The position numbers and the translations under genes are program-made. A stretch of DNA of 50,420 nt from Streptomyces sp. SolWspMP-5a-2 (GTDB lineage: Bacteria > Actinomycetota > Actinomycetes > Streptomycetales > Streptomycetaceae), in assembly GCF_900091845.1 (NCBI RefSeq), contig NZ_FMCI01000089.1:1-50420 (forward strand), given 5' to 3'. The notes under the pieces were generated by a model that was given only the letters and a program-made list of their open reading frames with translations, was not told the DNA's origin and did no database searches. Positions within the stretch are counted from its first letter, which is position 1. Every line of letters begins with the position of its first letter. Positions 16,919 to 23,373 of this stretch are shown here, piece by piece.

Positions 16919-17431
16919 TCAGCTGATGACGACGTCGTGGTGATCGGTGGCCAGGACCCGACCGTTCTTGACGATGTAGACCTCCACATAATGTTGGCCT
17001 TTCCAAGAAGTCGACTCCTTGCGGATTCTGCTTCGGTCCTCATCGAAAATGATCTCGCCTCGGAGTTGATCAAGCGCGGCAGCTTCGGGGCCGCGGTTCC
17101 TGATCTTCCAATAGAGGTCGTACGGTTCCGGTACGTCGGTTGTGATGGTGAAGCGCAGACTCTGAAGGACGCTCACTCGTCGGAGGCGACGCAGGGGACC
17201 GTGACGAAATCCGCTCTTCGGGAGCACCTGGGCGTTGATCCGCACCTTGTATCCTCCTCGCCAGCTGAAACCAAACTCTTCGATGTACTGCTCATGTGGG
17301 GCACGGGTCTCGCGAGTTGGTTGAATGCTCGCAGATGCTGTCAGGGACTTCTGTGCCGAGCTGGGACGTTGGAACGAGTTACCGAAGACACGCTGCCATG
17401 CTGCAAGACTCAGCGCCTTATCTTCCTCGTC
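16919..17431 (-). pseudogene. Severed C-terminal sensor domain of the CD-NTase
   Basis: Directly continues the CD-NTase frame after its TAG (17432-17434) with no shift: DEEDKALSLAAWQRVFGNSF, then a linker, then FGFSWRGGYKVRINAQVLPK, LRFTITTDVPEPYDLYWKIR, GRVLATDHHDVVIS and TGA. This is the AGS-C sensor domain normally fused to SMODS-type CD-NTases. Within it, GTG 17243-17245 follows AGGAGG (17253-17258) by seven bases, so a separate 108-residue sensor peptide could be made by restart. Otherwise it is untranslated debris. Confidence 0.75.
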
Positions 17432-18253
17432 CTAGGCCTCGGTCACCCATGAGCTATACAGGTTGATCTTCTTACGGAAGTTCTCGTATTGTCCCTGGTT
17501 CCAGCGATGATTGAACGTCGTCTCGGGGCAACTCGGGTCGGTGAGGGGCGGCATAAGCGGGTACAGGTCTAGCCAAGCGCTCAGGTCGGCTAGAATCGTC
17601 TTGAGAGCTGTGGGAGTGTCGCTGTAGCGCGTAGCTTCGTGCCAGGCTTGGATGCGTTCGCCGAGCAGAGTCGTGAGAATGACAGACGGTACACTGAAGG
17701 TCTGCTTGAAATCTCGGATGTACTTCAGCAGTCTGATGACGCGACGCAGCTGTCCGTTGGCCAGACTATCCTTCTCTTTCATCCAGTCGGTGAATCCTTG
17801 AGGGTTGGTATCCTCGAATTCATTCTCGGCATAGTTGACGATGACTTCGCGGCCGTCCGACAGAGTGATGTAGGGCACCACATCGACGTGGCAATCGCCC
17901 GCGTAGACGATGCGGCAGCACCGGTTCTTCTTGGTGACCTTCGACTTGTAGGTGGTGGACCGCTTGAACGCAGCCCGGACCTCCCGAAAGTAGTCTTTGG
18001 GCTTCCAGTCCTCCACCTCATCCATGTGAAGGAGAAAGTCTGCGTCAAACTCGTGATTGTTGAATGGCTTGATGATGGTGCGGTGAGCCCAAGACCCCTG
18101 CGGGATGTGCGTCTTGTAGAGGTCGCCGATCTGGCTGTCGGACTTCAGGGTCGATGTAATCGCGTTCACACGGTCGTTGAGTTGGTCGAGACGTGTCTGG
18201 TTGAGGTTCACAGTGTCTGCAAGGAATGCACTGAAGTAGGCCAGCAGTTTCAT
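17432..18253 (-). CDS. CBASS CD-NTase, catalytic domain only (truncated by TAG)
   Basis: 273 residues from ATG 18253, overlapping the Cap5 stop by four bases (ATGA). CD-NTases make cyclic nucleotides on sensing phage. The nucleotidyltransferase motifs are intact: Gly53-Ser54 in IPQGSWAHRT, Asp70-x-Asp72 in EFDADFLL, and Asp124 in CHVDVVPYI. The helical SMODS part follows, ending YSSWVTEA then TAG. Relatives continue here into an AGS-C sensor domain, which is present but lies after the stop. Without the TAG the protein would have 444 residues. Possible readings are a dead gene, a sensor-less enzyme, a split two-chain enzyme, or readthrough. Confidence 0.82.
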   Translation of the reverse strand: MKLLAYFSAFLADTVNLNQTRLDQLNDRVNAITSTLKSDSQIGDLYKTHIPQGSWAHRTIIKPFNNHEFDADFLLHMDEVEDWKPKDYFREVRAAFKRSTTYKSKVTKKNRCCRIVYAGDCHVDVVPYITLSDGREVIVNYAENEFEDTNPQGFTDWMKEKDSLANGQLRRVIRLLKYIRDFKQTFSVPSVILTTLLGERIQAWHEATRYSDTPTALKTILADLSAWLDLYPLMPPLTDPSCPETTFNHRWNQGQYENFRKKINLYSSWVTEA

Positions 18254-19401
18254 GAGATCTCCAGCGCGCCTGTGTAGCGTCCGTCAGTCCGGTCGTAGAT
18301 GGCCATCTTCGGGTGCACATGAGCGTCATGGACTCGTCCCAAAGCTACGGCTGCCGAAACCGGGGCTGCGGCCAGAACGTGCAGGGTCTGCATGTGCTTG
18401 TGCTGGGCTTCCAAGGAGGAGAGCATCGAGCGCAGCGAGTTTGTGAATTCGCTCAGCGTTTCGAGGGAGTCGATTACATCGACTGAGGGCACCTTGCCAG
18501 CAGGGTTGATTACCCAGCGCGGTAGTTCCTTTAGATGCTCGGGAAGTTCGTCTGCCTGGATGGACCCGGAGACGTTGAGGACCAGGACCCCCTCCTTGGC
18601 GCCCTGTGGGTGGTTCTGCGGTGGAGTGGTGGTGAAGCTGATGCCAGGCGCCGGGTTGTCGGGCCAGTTCCATGCCTCTGTGCTGCGGTGACGTTGATAG
18701 ATGGTCACGGCAAAGGTGTCGTCGAGGCGAGAGCCGAAGTAGACGAGCAATGGCAGACGCGCGAAGCCGAAGGCGCTGACGTGGTGTACGGCGTCCTCGC
18801 GCAGTGCCTCAGCGAGCCGATGCTCAAGGATTCGATCGATCTGCCGCTTGCATTGCTCCCAGTAGGCTGGCTCGCCCTCCTCCTCTCCGATCACGTTACG
18901 GAGGTCGATTTCGAACCCGTCACCGTGCAGGCTCAATGGAAAGTCCGGGAACCGCTCCTCTGAGCGGATCACCGCTTCGGCGGCCGTCGGCTTGGTCAGC
19001 TCAACCTCGTAGCCACGTACCGGTCCGATCAACCGGATCACCGCGGTTCCATTCTGAGGACTCAGACCAGTCATGCGCCGGATCCAAGCCTCGCGCTCGC
19101 GCTTGATCGCCCGCAAGCGCTCCACCGTCATGAGGTCGAGTGACCCCCTGCGGTCGATCTCGTCGTGCTCACCTCGACACAGAAGCATCAGGTTGTCAGC
19201 TAGGTCCCGCTTGTCTTCTGGGAGCGGGTCCATGCCTCGCGGAGAGCCAGGTGCTACGTCTCGGCCCACGATGTGGGCTAGTTCCCCGAGGGTGAAGTCC
19301 TTGTACGTGAGCTTGCCTTCGAGCAGGTAGTTGCCGCAGAACTCACAGCGCCCCCCGGCGCGGACCCAAGCTTTCAAGCGTTCTGTGTCAGAGATGGCCA
19401 T
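18250..19401 (-). CDS. cap5: HNH-SAVED effector nuclease (Cap5) of CBASS
   Basis: 383 residues from ATG 19401 (MAISDTERLKAWVRAG), behind an AGAAGAGGG ribosome-binding site. The N-terminal ~115 residues are an HNH nuclease: CEFCG, ELAHIVGRDVAPGS, then DNLMLLCRGEHDEID. The remainder fits SAVED, the cyclic-nucleotide sensor, including a DAVHHVSAFGFARLPLLVYF strand-helix region. Known Cap5 proteins bind the CD-NTase product, tetramerise and degrade DNA. The stop overlaps the CD-NTase start (ATGA). No Cap2/Cap3 genes are present, so this is a two-gene, type I-like CBASS. The effector frame is intact although its enzyme partner is interrupted. Confidence 0.88.
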   Translation of the reverse strand: MAISDTERLKAWVRAGGRCEFCGNYLLEGKLTYKDFTLGELAHIVGRDVAPGSPRGMDPLPEDKRDLADNLMLLCRGEHDEIDRRGSLDLMTVERLRAIKREREAWIRRMTGLSPQNGTAVIRLIGPVRGYEVELTKPTAAEAVIRSEERFPDFPLSLHGDGFEIDLRNVIGEEEGEPAYWEQCKRQIDRILEHRLAEALREDAVHHVSAFGFARLPLLVYFGSRLDDTFAVTIYQRHRSTEAWNWPDNPAPGISFTTTPPQNHPQGAKEGVLVLNVSGSIQADELPEHLKELPRWVINPAGKVPSVDVIDSLETLSEFTNSLRSMLSSLEAQHKHMQTLHVLAAAPVSAAVALGRVHDAHVHPKMAIYDRTDGRYTGALEIS

Positions 19402-19488
19402 GTGCCCTCTTCTCGCGCATCGTCCCATCGAAGACGGAAGTACCTACAGAGAAGCACGTGCCACTGACAGTTGGGGTCACGCGCGTCC

Positions 19489-19650
19489 TCACTCCAGCCT
19501 CACCGACAACCTCCTTGGACTGCCGCCCCCACATGGATAGCTACGAGCCTCGAACTGGAAGGCGTTGCGCTCGGTCCTCTCCGCTACGTCGCGGGCCATG
19601 ACCTGGGTTGGCATGATGCGGAGGCTGTCGAGGGTCTCGCGGGCACGCAT
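19489..19650 (-). CDS. Possible 53-residue peptide
   Basis: ATG 19650 to TGA 19489, beginning MRARETLDSLRIMPTQVMAR, 21 bases after the two-TM protein's stop. The first ~33 codons have nearly all G/C third positions, typical of coding DNA here. The last third is less convincing (YPCGGGSPRRLSVRLE). It could be a real small protein or the remains of a longer gene cut by cargo exchange. No family is recognised. Confidence 0.35.
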   Translation of the reverse strand: MRARETLDSLRIMPTQVMARDVAERTERNAFQFEARSYPCGGGSPRRLSVRLE

Positions 19651-19671
19651 GAACGTGCCAGCGAAATGCGT

Positions 19672-19854
19672 TCAGTTGCGGGTGACGGCGATGAGCAATC
19701 CGGTTGCGGTGGCCATGAGCATCATGGCGGCGAGAGCCCCAGTGGCTGGGACGCCCCAGGTTGGGTGGCGGTGGAGCGCGGCCGCAACGCCGGCGCCGAC
19801 GAGCAGCGTGACCACAACCAGCAGCAGGATTAGGAGCAGGGCGGTCAGGTTCAT
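19672..19854 (-). CDS. 60-residue protein with two membrane segments
   Basis: ATG 19854 overlaps the preceding gene's stop by four bases (ATGA). Residues ~3-25 (LTALLLILLLVVVTLLVG and on) and ~36-55 (TGALAAMMLMATATGLLI) are two hydrophobic helices joined by a short loop, HRHPTWGVP. There is no signal-peptide cleavage site. The size and layout recall small membrane effectors or holin-like proteins in defence operons, but that is inference. Tight coupling to the 332-residue gene argues that they act together. Confidence 0.6.
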   Translation of the reverse strand: MNLTALLLILLLVVVTLLVGAGVAAALHRHPTWGVPATGALAAMMLMATATGLLIAVTRN

Positions 19855-20849
19855 GCGGGCCGTCCCTTCCATGCGGCTGCCGCAGCGGCACGCTCGGTGT
19901 GCCGTTTGCCGAGACGAATGAGCTTGGTGCGGACCCGCTCCCCGAGGGCGCGGGGATCACAAGTAGCGAACTGCGCCGGATCGAGGGCGATGACGTCGGC
20001 AGCGGCCTCGGCCCAGCTGGTGACCCGCGTACTGGCCCAAGTCATCGCGACGGCATGCTCGATGGGACGGAGCTGTGCGAGGACAGAGGTGACGCGCGGG
20101 TCGTCGGGCAGGGTGCCGGTCAGTACCTCGTACGGGTCCGGGCCGTCTGAGATGAGGTCGTACGTAGTCAGGTCGTCGATGATGCGGAAATCCAGACTCC
20201 AGAGACGCTCCCCCGCGACCCGACGCCGCGACATGGGAGTCAGCTGGCGGTGGAGGATGCGTGCTTCGGTCCTGAGGCAGTCGAGTGCCGTGGGTGCGAG
20301 GCTGCCGCTGCTCAGCAGCGGTGATGCCCAGTCGCCCAGCAGCGCGGTCGACACCGACTCGCGCCACCCACTCCACAGGCCCAGCACGTCGGAGGTGAAG
20401 GCGTCGATCTGGGGGATGTCGTCCAGCAGGGCTGCCTGGCGGGCATTGAGCGCCTGGACAACGTCCGGCACCGGACGTCCCATCTCCAGGAAGCTCCTGG
20501 CGATCGTCTCAGCGTTCGGCTGGGGTGTGGGGACGTGCTCGTACTCGGAGGAGTGGGCAAGCAGCTCGCGGGCGCCGACTTCCAGGATATGGCGGGGTGG
20601 AACCTTGCCCGTCGGACGGGTTGCGACGGTTCCGTCCGAATACACGGCGACGAGACCGCCGTCGACATCCCAGTGCACGGGGATGACGGACTCCACATAG
20701 ACCTCGGACAGCGGGTCTGCCGGGGCCTGCGCAGTTCCCAGGAACTGAGTTGTCCGCCTCACTAGGTCGAAATCGACCTCCGGGCGGGTGCACGGTCGCG
20801 TGGCTGCGTCGAGGGGTGGGAAGTGGGACGGGGCGTCCTCGGCGGTCAT
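19851..20849 (-). CDS. Unrecognised 332-residue cytoplasmic protein at transposon right end
   Basis: From ATG 20849, with GGAG seven bases upstream. The protein is soluble, with no signal peptide, TM helix or catalytic motif that I recognise. Features seen: an N-terminal strand-rich part (VESVIPVHWDVDGGLVAVYS), a long helical middle (ETIARSFLEMG, VVQALNARQAALLDDIPQID), and a basic end (VRTKLIRLGKRHTERAAAAA). It is the first gene inside the transposon's right end and leads a two- or three-gene operon with the 60-residue TM protein. Its place beside RT and CBASS cargo suggests a defence or accessory role, unproven. Confidence 0.65.
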   Translation of the reverse strand: MTAEDAPSHFPPLDAATRPCTRPEVDFDLVRRTTQFLGTAQAPADPLSEVYVESVIPVHWDVDGGLVAVYSDGTVATRPTGKVPPRHILEVGARELLAHSSEYEHVPTPQPNAETIARSFLEMGRPVPDVVQALNARQAALLDDIPQIDAFTSDVLGLWSGWRESVSTALLGDWASPLLSSGSLAPTALDCLRTEARILHRQLTPMSRRRVAGERLWSLDFRIIDDLTTYDLISDGPDPYEVLTGTLPDDPRVTSVLAQLRPIEHAVAMTWASTRVTSWAEAAADVIALDPAQFATCDPRALGERVRTKLIRLGKRHTERAAAAAAWKGRPA

Positions 20850-21079
20850 GAGAACTCCTTAGATTGTGGACACCTTTGCCCCTCGGTCCCGGCACGGCCC
20901 ACTTCCGGCAAAGAATCTCAGAACTCCTCCTGTGGCCTCCGTCACATCGAATGGAGATCGTGCGCGAGCGACCTCGTGACCTGCTTCTAGCCGAATGTCG
21001 CGGCTCGCTGCCACGTGTCATGTGCGGGACCGCTGTGACAGGAATCGCTGGAATGTGACATCTATCGCGTGAAGTCACA
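20850..21079. other. Transposon right end region with repeated TnsB-type sites
   Basis: No gene. Motifs related to TGTGAC/GTCACA occur near 20941, 21034, 21054 and 21073. The two at 21034 and 21054 are a 20-base direct repeat (TGTGACA, then ATCGC, then GGAA/TGAA). The terminus is 21079. The promoter of the leftward operon (start 20849) must also lie here, so transposase binding and cargo transcription may compete. Confidence 0.65.
21055..21079 (-). repeat. Transposon right terminal inverted repeat
   Basis: Read on the - strand it starts TGTGACTTCACGCG and ends TAGATGTCAC, matching 7855-7879 at 21 of 25 positions, including TGTGACTTC at the tip and TGTCAC at the inner edge. Confidence 0.8.
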
Positions 21080-21104
21080 ACAGCCCCCGTCCCCCGGCCG
21101 GAGT

Positions 21105-21132
21105 ACTTTTGCAAGCAGGCGCTTGCAAAAGT
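21105..21132. promoter_or_regulatory. 28-bp perfect palindrome, likely operator of the HTH regulator
   Basis: ACTTTTGCAAGC and its exact complement GCTTGCAAAAGT flank a 4-base centre (AGGC). The right arm ends 26 bases before ATG 21159. TTGCAA (21110-21115) could be a -35 and TAGCGA (21133-21138) a -10 with 17 bases between, so a bound repressor would cover the promoter. Autoregulation by the HTH protein encoded next is the simplest reading. Confidence 0.7.
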
Positions 21133-21158
21133 TAGCGAGGGTGGGGCATGGTGGAGGC

Positions 21159-21869
21159 ATGGCTTCGCTCAACGTCGGCAATCTCGGCGACTACCTCCGC
21201 GAGCAGCGGCGCACCGCGCAGCTGTCGCTGCGGCAGCTCGCCGACGCCGCCGGGGTGTCGAATCCGTACCTGAGCCAGATCGAGCGCGGGCTGCGCAAGC
21301 CGAGCGCGGAGGTGTTGCAGCAGGTCGCCAAGGCCCTGCGGATCTCCGCCGAGACCCTCTACGTGCGCGCGGGCATCCTCGACGCGGAGCGGGACCGGGA
21401 CGAGGTGGAGACCCGTGCGGTGGTCCTCGCCGATCCCACACTGAACGACCAGCAGAAGCAGGTCCTGCTCCAGATCTACGAGTCCTTCCGCAAGGAGAAC
21501 GGGTTCGGGACCGAGGACGGCCCCGCCACCCGCAGACCCGACGCGGACGCCGCCACCACCGGTCCGGCCGCCGGCCGGGACGCCCGCGACGGCGCTCCCG
21601 ACCCGGCGACCGGGGTCGAAGGTCCCGGTGCCGACGGTCCGCGTCCGGTGCGCGAGCCCCGCGCGGACGGCGGCCACCCCGGCCCCGGCACCGCCCGCAG
21701 CGGCAGGACCGCCCGCACCACGAAGAACACGGGCATCAGCAAGAACACAGGCGTCAGCAAAGACACGGGCGTCAGCAAGAACACAGGCGTCGGCAAGGAC
21801 GCAGGCGCCGCCGAGAACTCAGGCACCGACGACGGCAACGACGCCGACCCGCAGCAGCCCGCCGGCTGA
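21159..21869 (+). CDS. Cro/CI-type helix-turn-helix regulator with low-complexity tail
   Basis: 236 residues from ATG 21159. GTG 21141 in frame is an alternative. Residues ~8-70 are an HTH_3 domain: LGDYLREQRRTAQLSLRQLA, GVSNPYLSQIERG and PSAEVLQQVAKALRIS. A short helical part follows (LNDQQKQVLLQIYESFRKEN), then a disordered Gly/Pro/Asp-rich tail with KNTGVS-type repeats. The large palindrome in front is probably its own operator. The next gene is a haemagglutinin-like protein, a conserved neighbour in Streptomyces, so the regulator may control it. The transposon's right end lies 79 bases upstream. Confidence 0.85.
   Translation: MASLNVGNLGDYLREQRRTAQLSLRQLADAAGVSNPYLSQIERGLRKPSAEVLQQVAKALRISAETLYVRAGILDAERDRDEVETRAVVLADPTLNDQQKQVLLQIYESFRKENGFGTEDGPATRRPDADAATTGPAAGRDARDGAPDPATGVEGPGADGPRPVREPRADGGHPGPGTARSGRTARTTKNTGISKNTGVSKDTGVSKNTGVGKDAGAAENSGTDDGNDADPQQPAG
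21723..21805 (+). repeat. 18-bp coding tandem repeat
   Basis: About four and a half copies of an 18-base unit (AAGAACACAGGCGTCAGC and variants), encoding K-N/D-T-G-V-S within the regulator's tail. The length is a multiple of three, so copy changes would keep the frame. Confidence 0.8.
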
Positions 21870-21962
21870 ACGCGCCCGCAGCGCGTCGTGCCCGGCGGCC
21901 GTCCGGCCGCGGGACATCCACACCACCCTCAGCTGCACACGCGATCCGGGAGGACCATCACC

Positions 21963-22637
21963 ATGGCCATCACCGACGACCTCCGCAAGACCCTCAGCGA
22001 CCCGACGCCGCTCTACTTCGCCGCCGGCACCGCCGACCTGGCCATCCAGCAGGCCAAGAAGGTGCCCGTCCTGGTGGAGCAGCTGCGCGCCGAGGCGCCC
22101 GCCCGTATCGAGGCCGTCCGCGGGACCGGCCCCAAGTCCGTCCAGGAGAAGGCCCAGGCCCGCGCCAAGGACGCCGGTGCCAAGGTGAAGGAGACCCAGG
22201 AGTCCTTCCAGGCGAAGGTCTCCGAGTTCATCACCTCCCTCGACGGCGACATCAAGAAGCTCGGCAGCACGATCGACGCCGATCTGAAGAAGCTCGGCGA
22301 GTCCGCCCAGGACCTCGCGCTGCGCGGTGTCGGCGTCGCCGCCGAGTACGCCGTCAAGGCCCGTGAGACGTACGAGAAGGTCGCCGAGCACGGCGAGCAG
22401 ACCGTCCGGACGTGGCGCGGCGACGCCGCCGAGGGCATCGAGGACTTCGCCGTGGCCGTCGAGCCCAAGGGCGAGCCGGTCGAGGTCAAGGACGAGAAGC
22501 CGGGCACGGTGAGCGGCGACACCCCGGTCGCCCCCGCGCCGGCCGCCGCCGCCCCCGCCGCCCCGAAGAAGCCCGCGGCCAAGAAGGCGCCCGTCCGCAA
22601 GCCCGCCGCGAAGAAGACCACCCCGCCCGCCAAGTAG
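21963..22637 (+). CDS. Heparin-binding haemagglutinin-like (HbhA-like) coiled-coil protein
   Basis: 224 residues, beginning MAITDDLRKTLSDPTPLYF. The start matches mycobacterial HbhA: DLRKTLSDPTPLYFAAGTADLA. A long Ala/Lys/Glu coiled coil covers ~15-155. The tail is a Lys/Ala/Pro-rich run with KKPAAKKAP and RKPAAKK motifs, like the heparin- or nucleic-acid-binding tail of HbhA. In Streptomyces such proteins are of unclear function, with surface, lipid or DNA association proposed. It lies 93 bases after the HTH regulator, on the same strand. Confidence 0.8.
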   Translation: MAITDDLRKTLSDPTPLYFAAGTADLAIQQAKKVPVLVEQLRAEAPARIEAVRGTGPKSVQEKAQARAKDAGAKVKETQESFQAKVSEFITSLDGDIKKLGSTIDADLKKLGESAQDLALRGVGVAAEYAVKARETYEKVAEHGEQTVRTWRGDAAEGIEDFAVAVEPKGEPVEVKDEKPGTVSGDTPVAPAPAAAAPAAPKKPAAKKAPVRKPAAKKTTPPAK

Positions 22638-22763
22638 GGCGCCCCGCAGGCGGAGCGCGGAGAAGTGGTCCGGGCCGGGCACTCCTGGAGTGCCCGGCCC
22701 GTTCACCGGGTAGCGGCTCCCCGTGAGCGGGTACGGTGACCGCGTACGGACGAGCCGAGTCGG

Positions 22764-23114
22764 GTGGTGGACAGAGTGCTGATGCAGGGGTTCGCGGGCT
22801 TCATGTGGCTGTTGAGCATGGGCCTGATCGTTTTCAGCGGCTTCGCGTTGTTCGACGCGGTCACGCGCCGCGACGACGCCTACCGCGCGGCCGACAAGCA
22901 GAGCAAGACGTTCTGGCTGATCGTTCTCGGGATCGCCTTCGTGGTGAACCTGATCTTCAACGTCCTGTCGTTCCTGCCGATCATCGGGCTCATCGCGACG
23001 ATCGTGTACATGGTCGACGTCCGTCCCGCCCTGCGCGGCCTCTCCGGAGGCGGGCGCAGCCGACGCGGCTCCAGCAGCGACGGCCCCTACGGGCCCTACA
23101 ACGGCGGCCGCTGA
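22764..23114 (+). CDS. DUF2516 family membrane protein
   Basis: 116 residues. Start is GTG 22764, with GTG 22767 and ATG 22782 as alternatives. Two or three hydrophobic stretches are seen: FAGFMWLLSMGLIVFSGFAL, TFWLIVLGIAFVVNLIFNV and PIIGLIATIVYMVDV. These are separated by FDAVTRRDDAYRAADKQSK, characteristic of DUF2516. The tail is Gly/Ser/Arg-rich. The function is unknown. It is conserved beside the HbhA-like gene in Streptomyces. Confidence 0.8.
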   Translation: MVDRVLMQGFAGFMWLLSMGLIVFSGFALFDAVTRRDDAYRAADKQSKTFWLIVLGIAFVVNLIFNVLSFLPIIGLIATIVYMVDVRPALRGLSGGGRSRRGSSSDGPYGPYNGGR

Positions 23115-23220
23115 CCCGCACGGCCGGACCCGGCACCGCCGGTGACCCGCACGGCCGGACCCGGCCAGGTCGCTGACCTGTCACCGCCGCTGACCTGTCA
23201 CTGCCGCTGATCCAGCAAGG
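23112..23220. repeat. Short direct repeats after the DUF2516 gene
   Basis: TGACCCGCACGGCCGGACCC occurs at 23112 and again from 23143. Two copies of CGCTGACCTGTCAC-GC follow, near 23170 and 23187. The remaining bases up to 23373 are C-rich with no gene. GCCTCCGG/CCGGAGGC near 23337-23367 could form the terminator for one or both convergent genes. Confidence 0.55.
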
Positions 23221-23373
23221 GCTGATCCGGCACGGGCTGGGCTGACCCGCACCGCCGACCGCACGGGCCGACCCCGTGCCACCCTTCGCCTGCCTCGCCC
23301 TCGCCCCTCGCTCCCCGCCCCCCGCTTCTCGCCGTGAGCCTCCGGTTCCTTCCCGGGCCGGAGGCTCGTCGCG

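Larger units (their letters stand above)
7855..21079 (+). mobile_element. Tn7-like transposon with defence-type cargo (13.2 kb)
   Basis: Boundaries are set by 25-bp terminal inverted repeats at 7855-7879 and 21055-21079. Both begin TGTGACTTC and end TGTCAC when read inward, with 21 of 25 positions equal. Extra TGTCAC-type motifs lie inside each end, as expected for TnsB sites. tnsA-tnsB-tnsC-tniQ (8039-13676) read rightward from the left end. All cargo reads leftward: RT-NUDIX, an IS1380 remnant, CBASS, and an unknown operon. No TnsE, second TniQ or Cas gene is seen. TnsA plus TnsB implies cut-and-paste movement. CAG lies beside both ends, but I find no clean 5-bp target duplication. The outer limits rest on the inverted repeats alone. 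Confidence 0.82.

Noticed and set aside
7855..21079. CRISPR-associated transposon (CAST)
   Set aside because: A single TniQ can indicate Cas partners, but I see no cas gene and no regularly spaced repeat array anywhere in the element.
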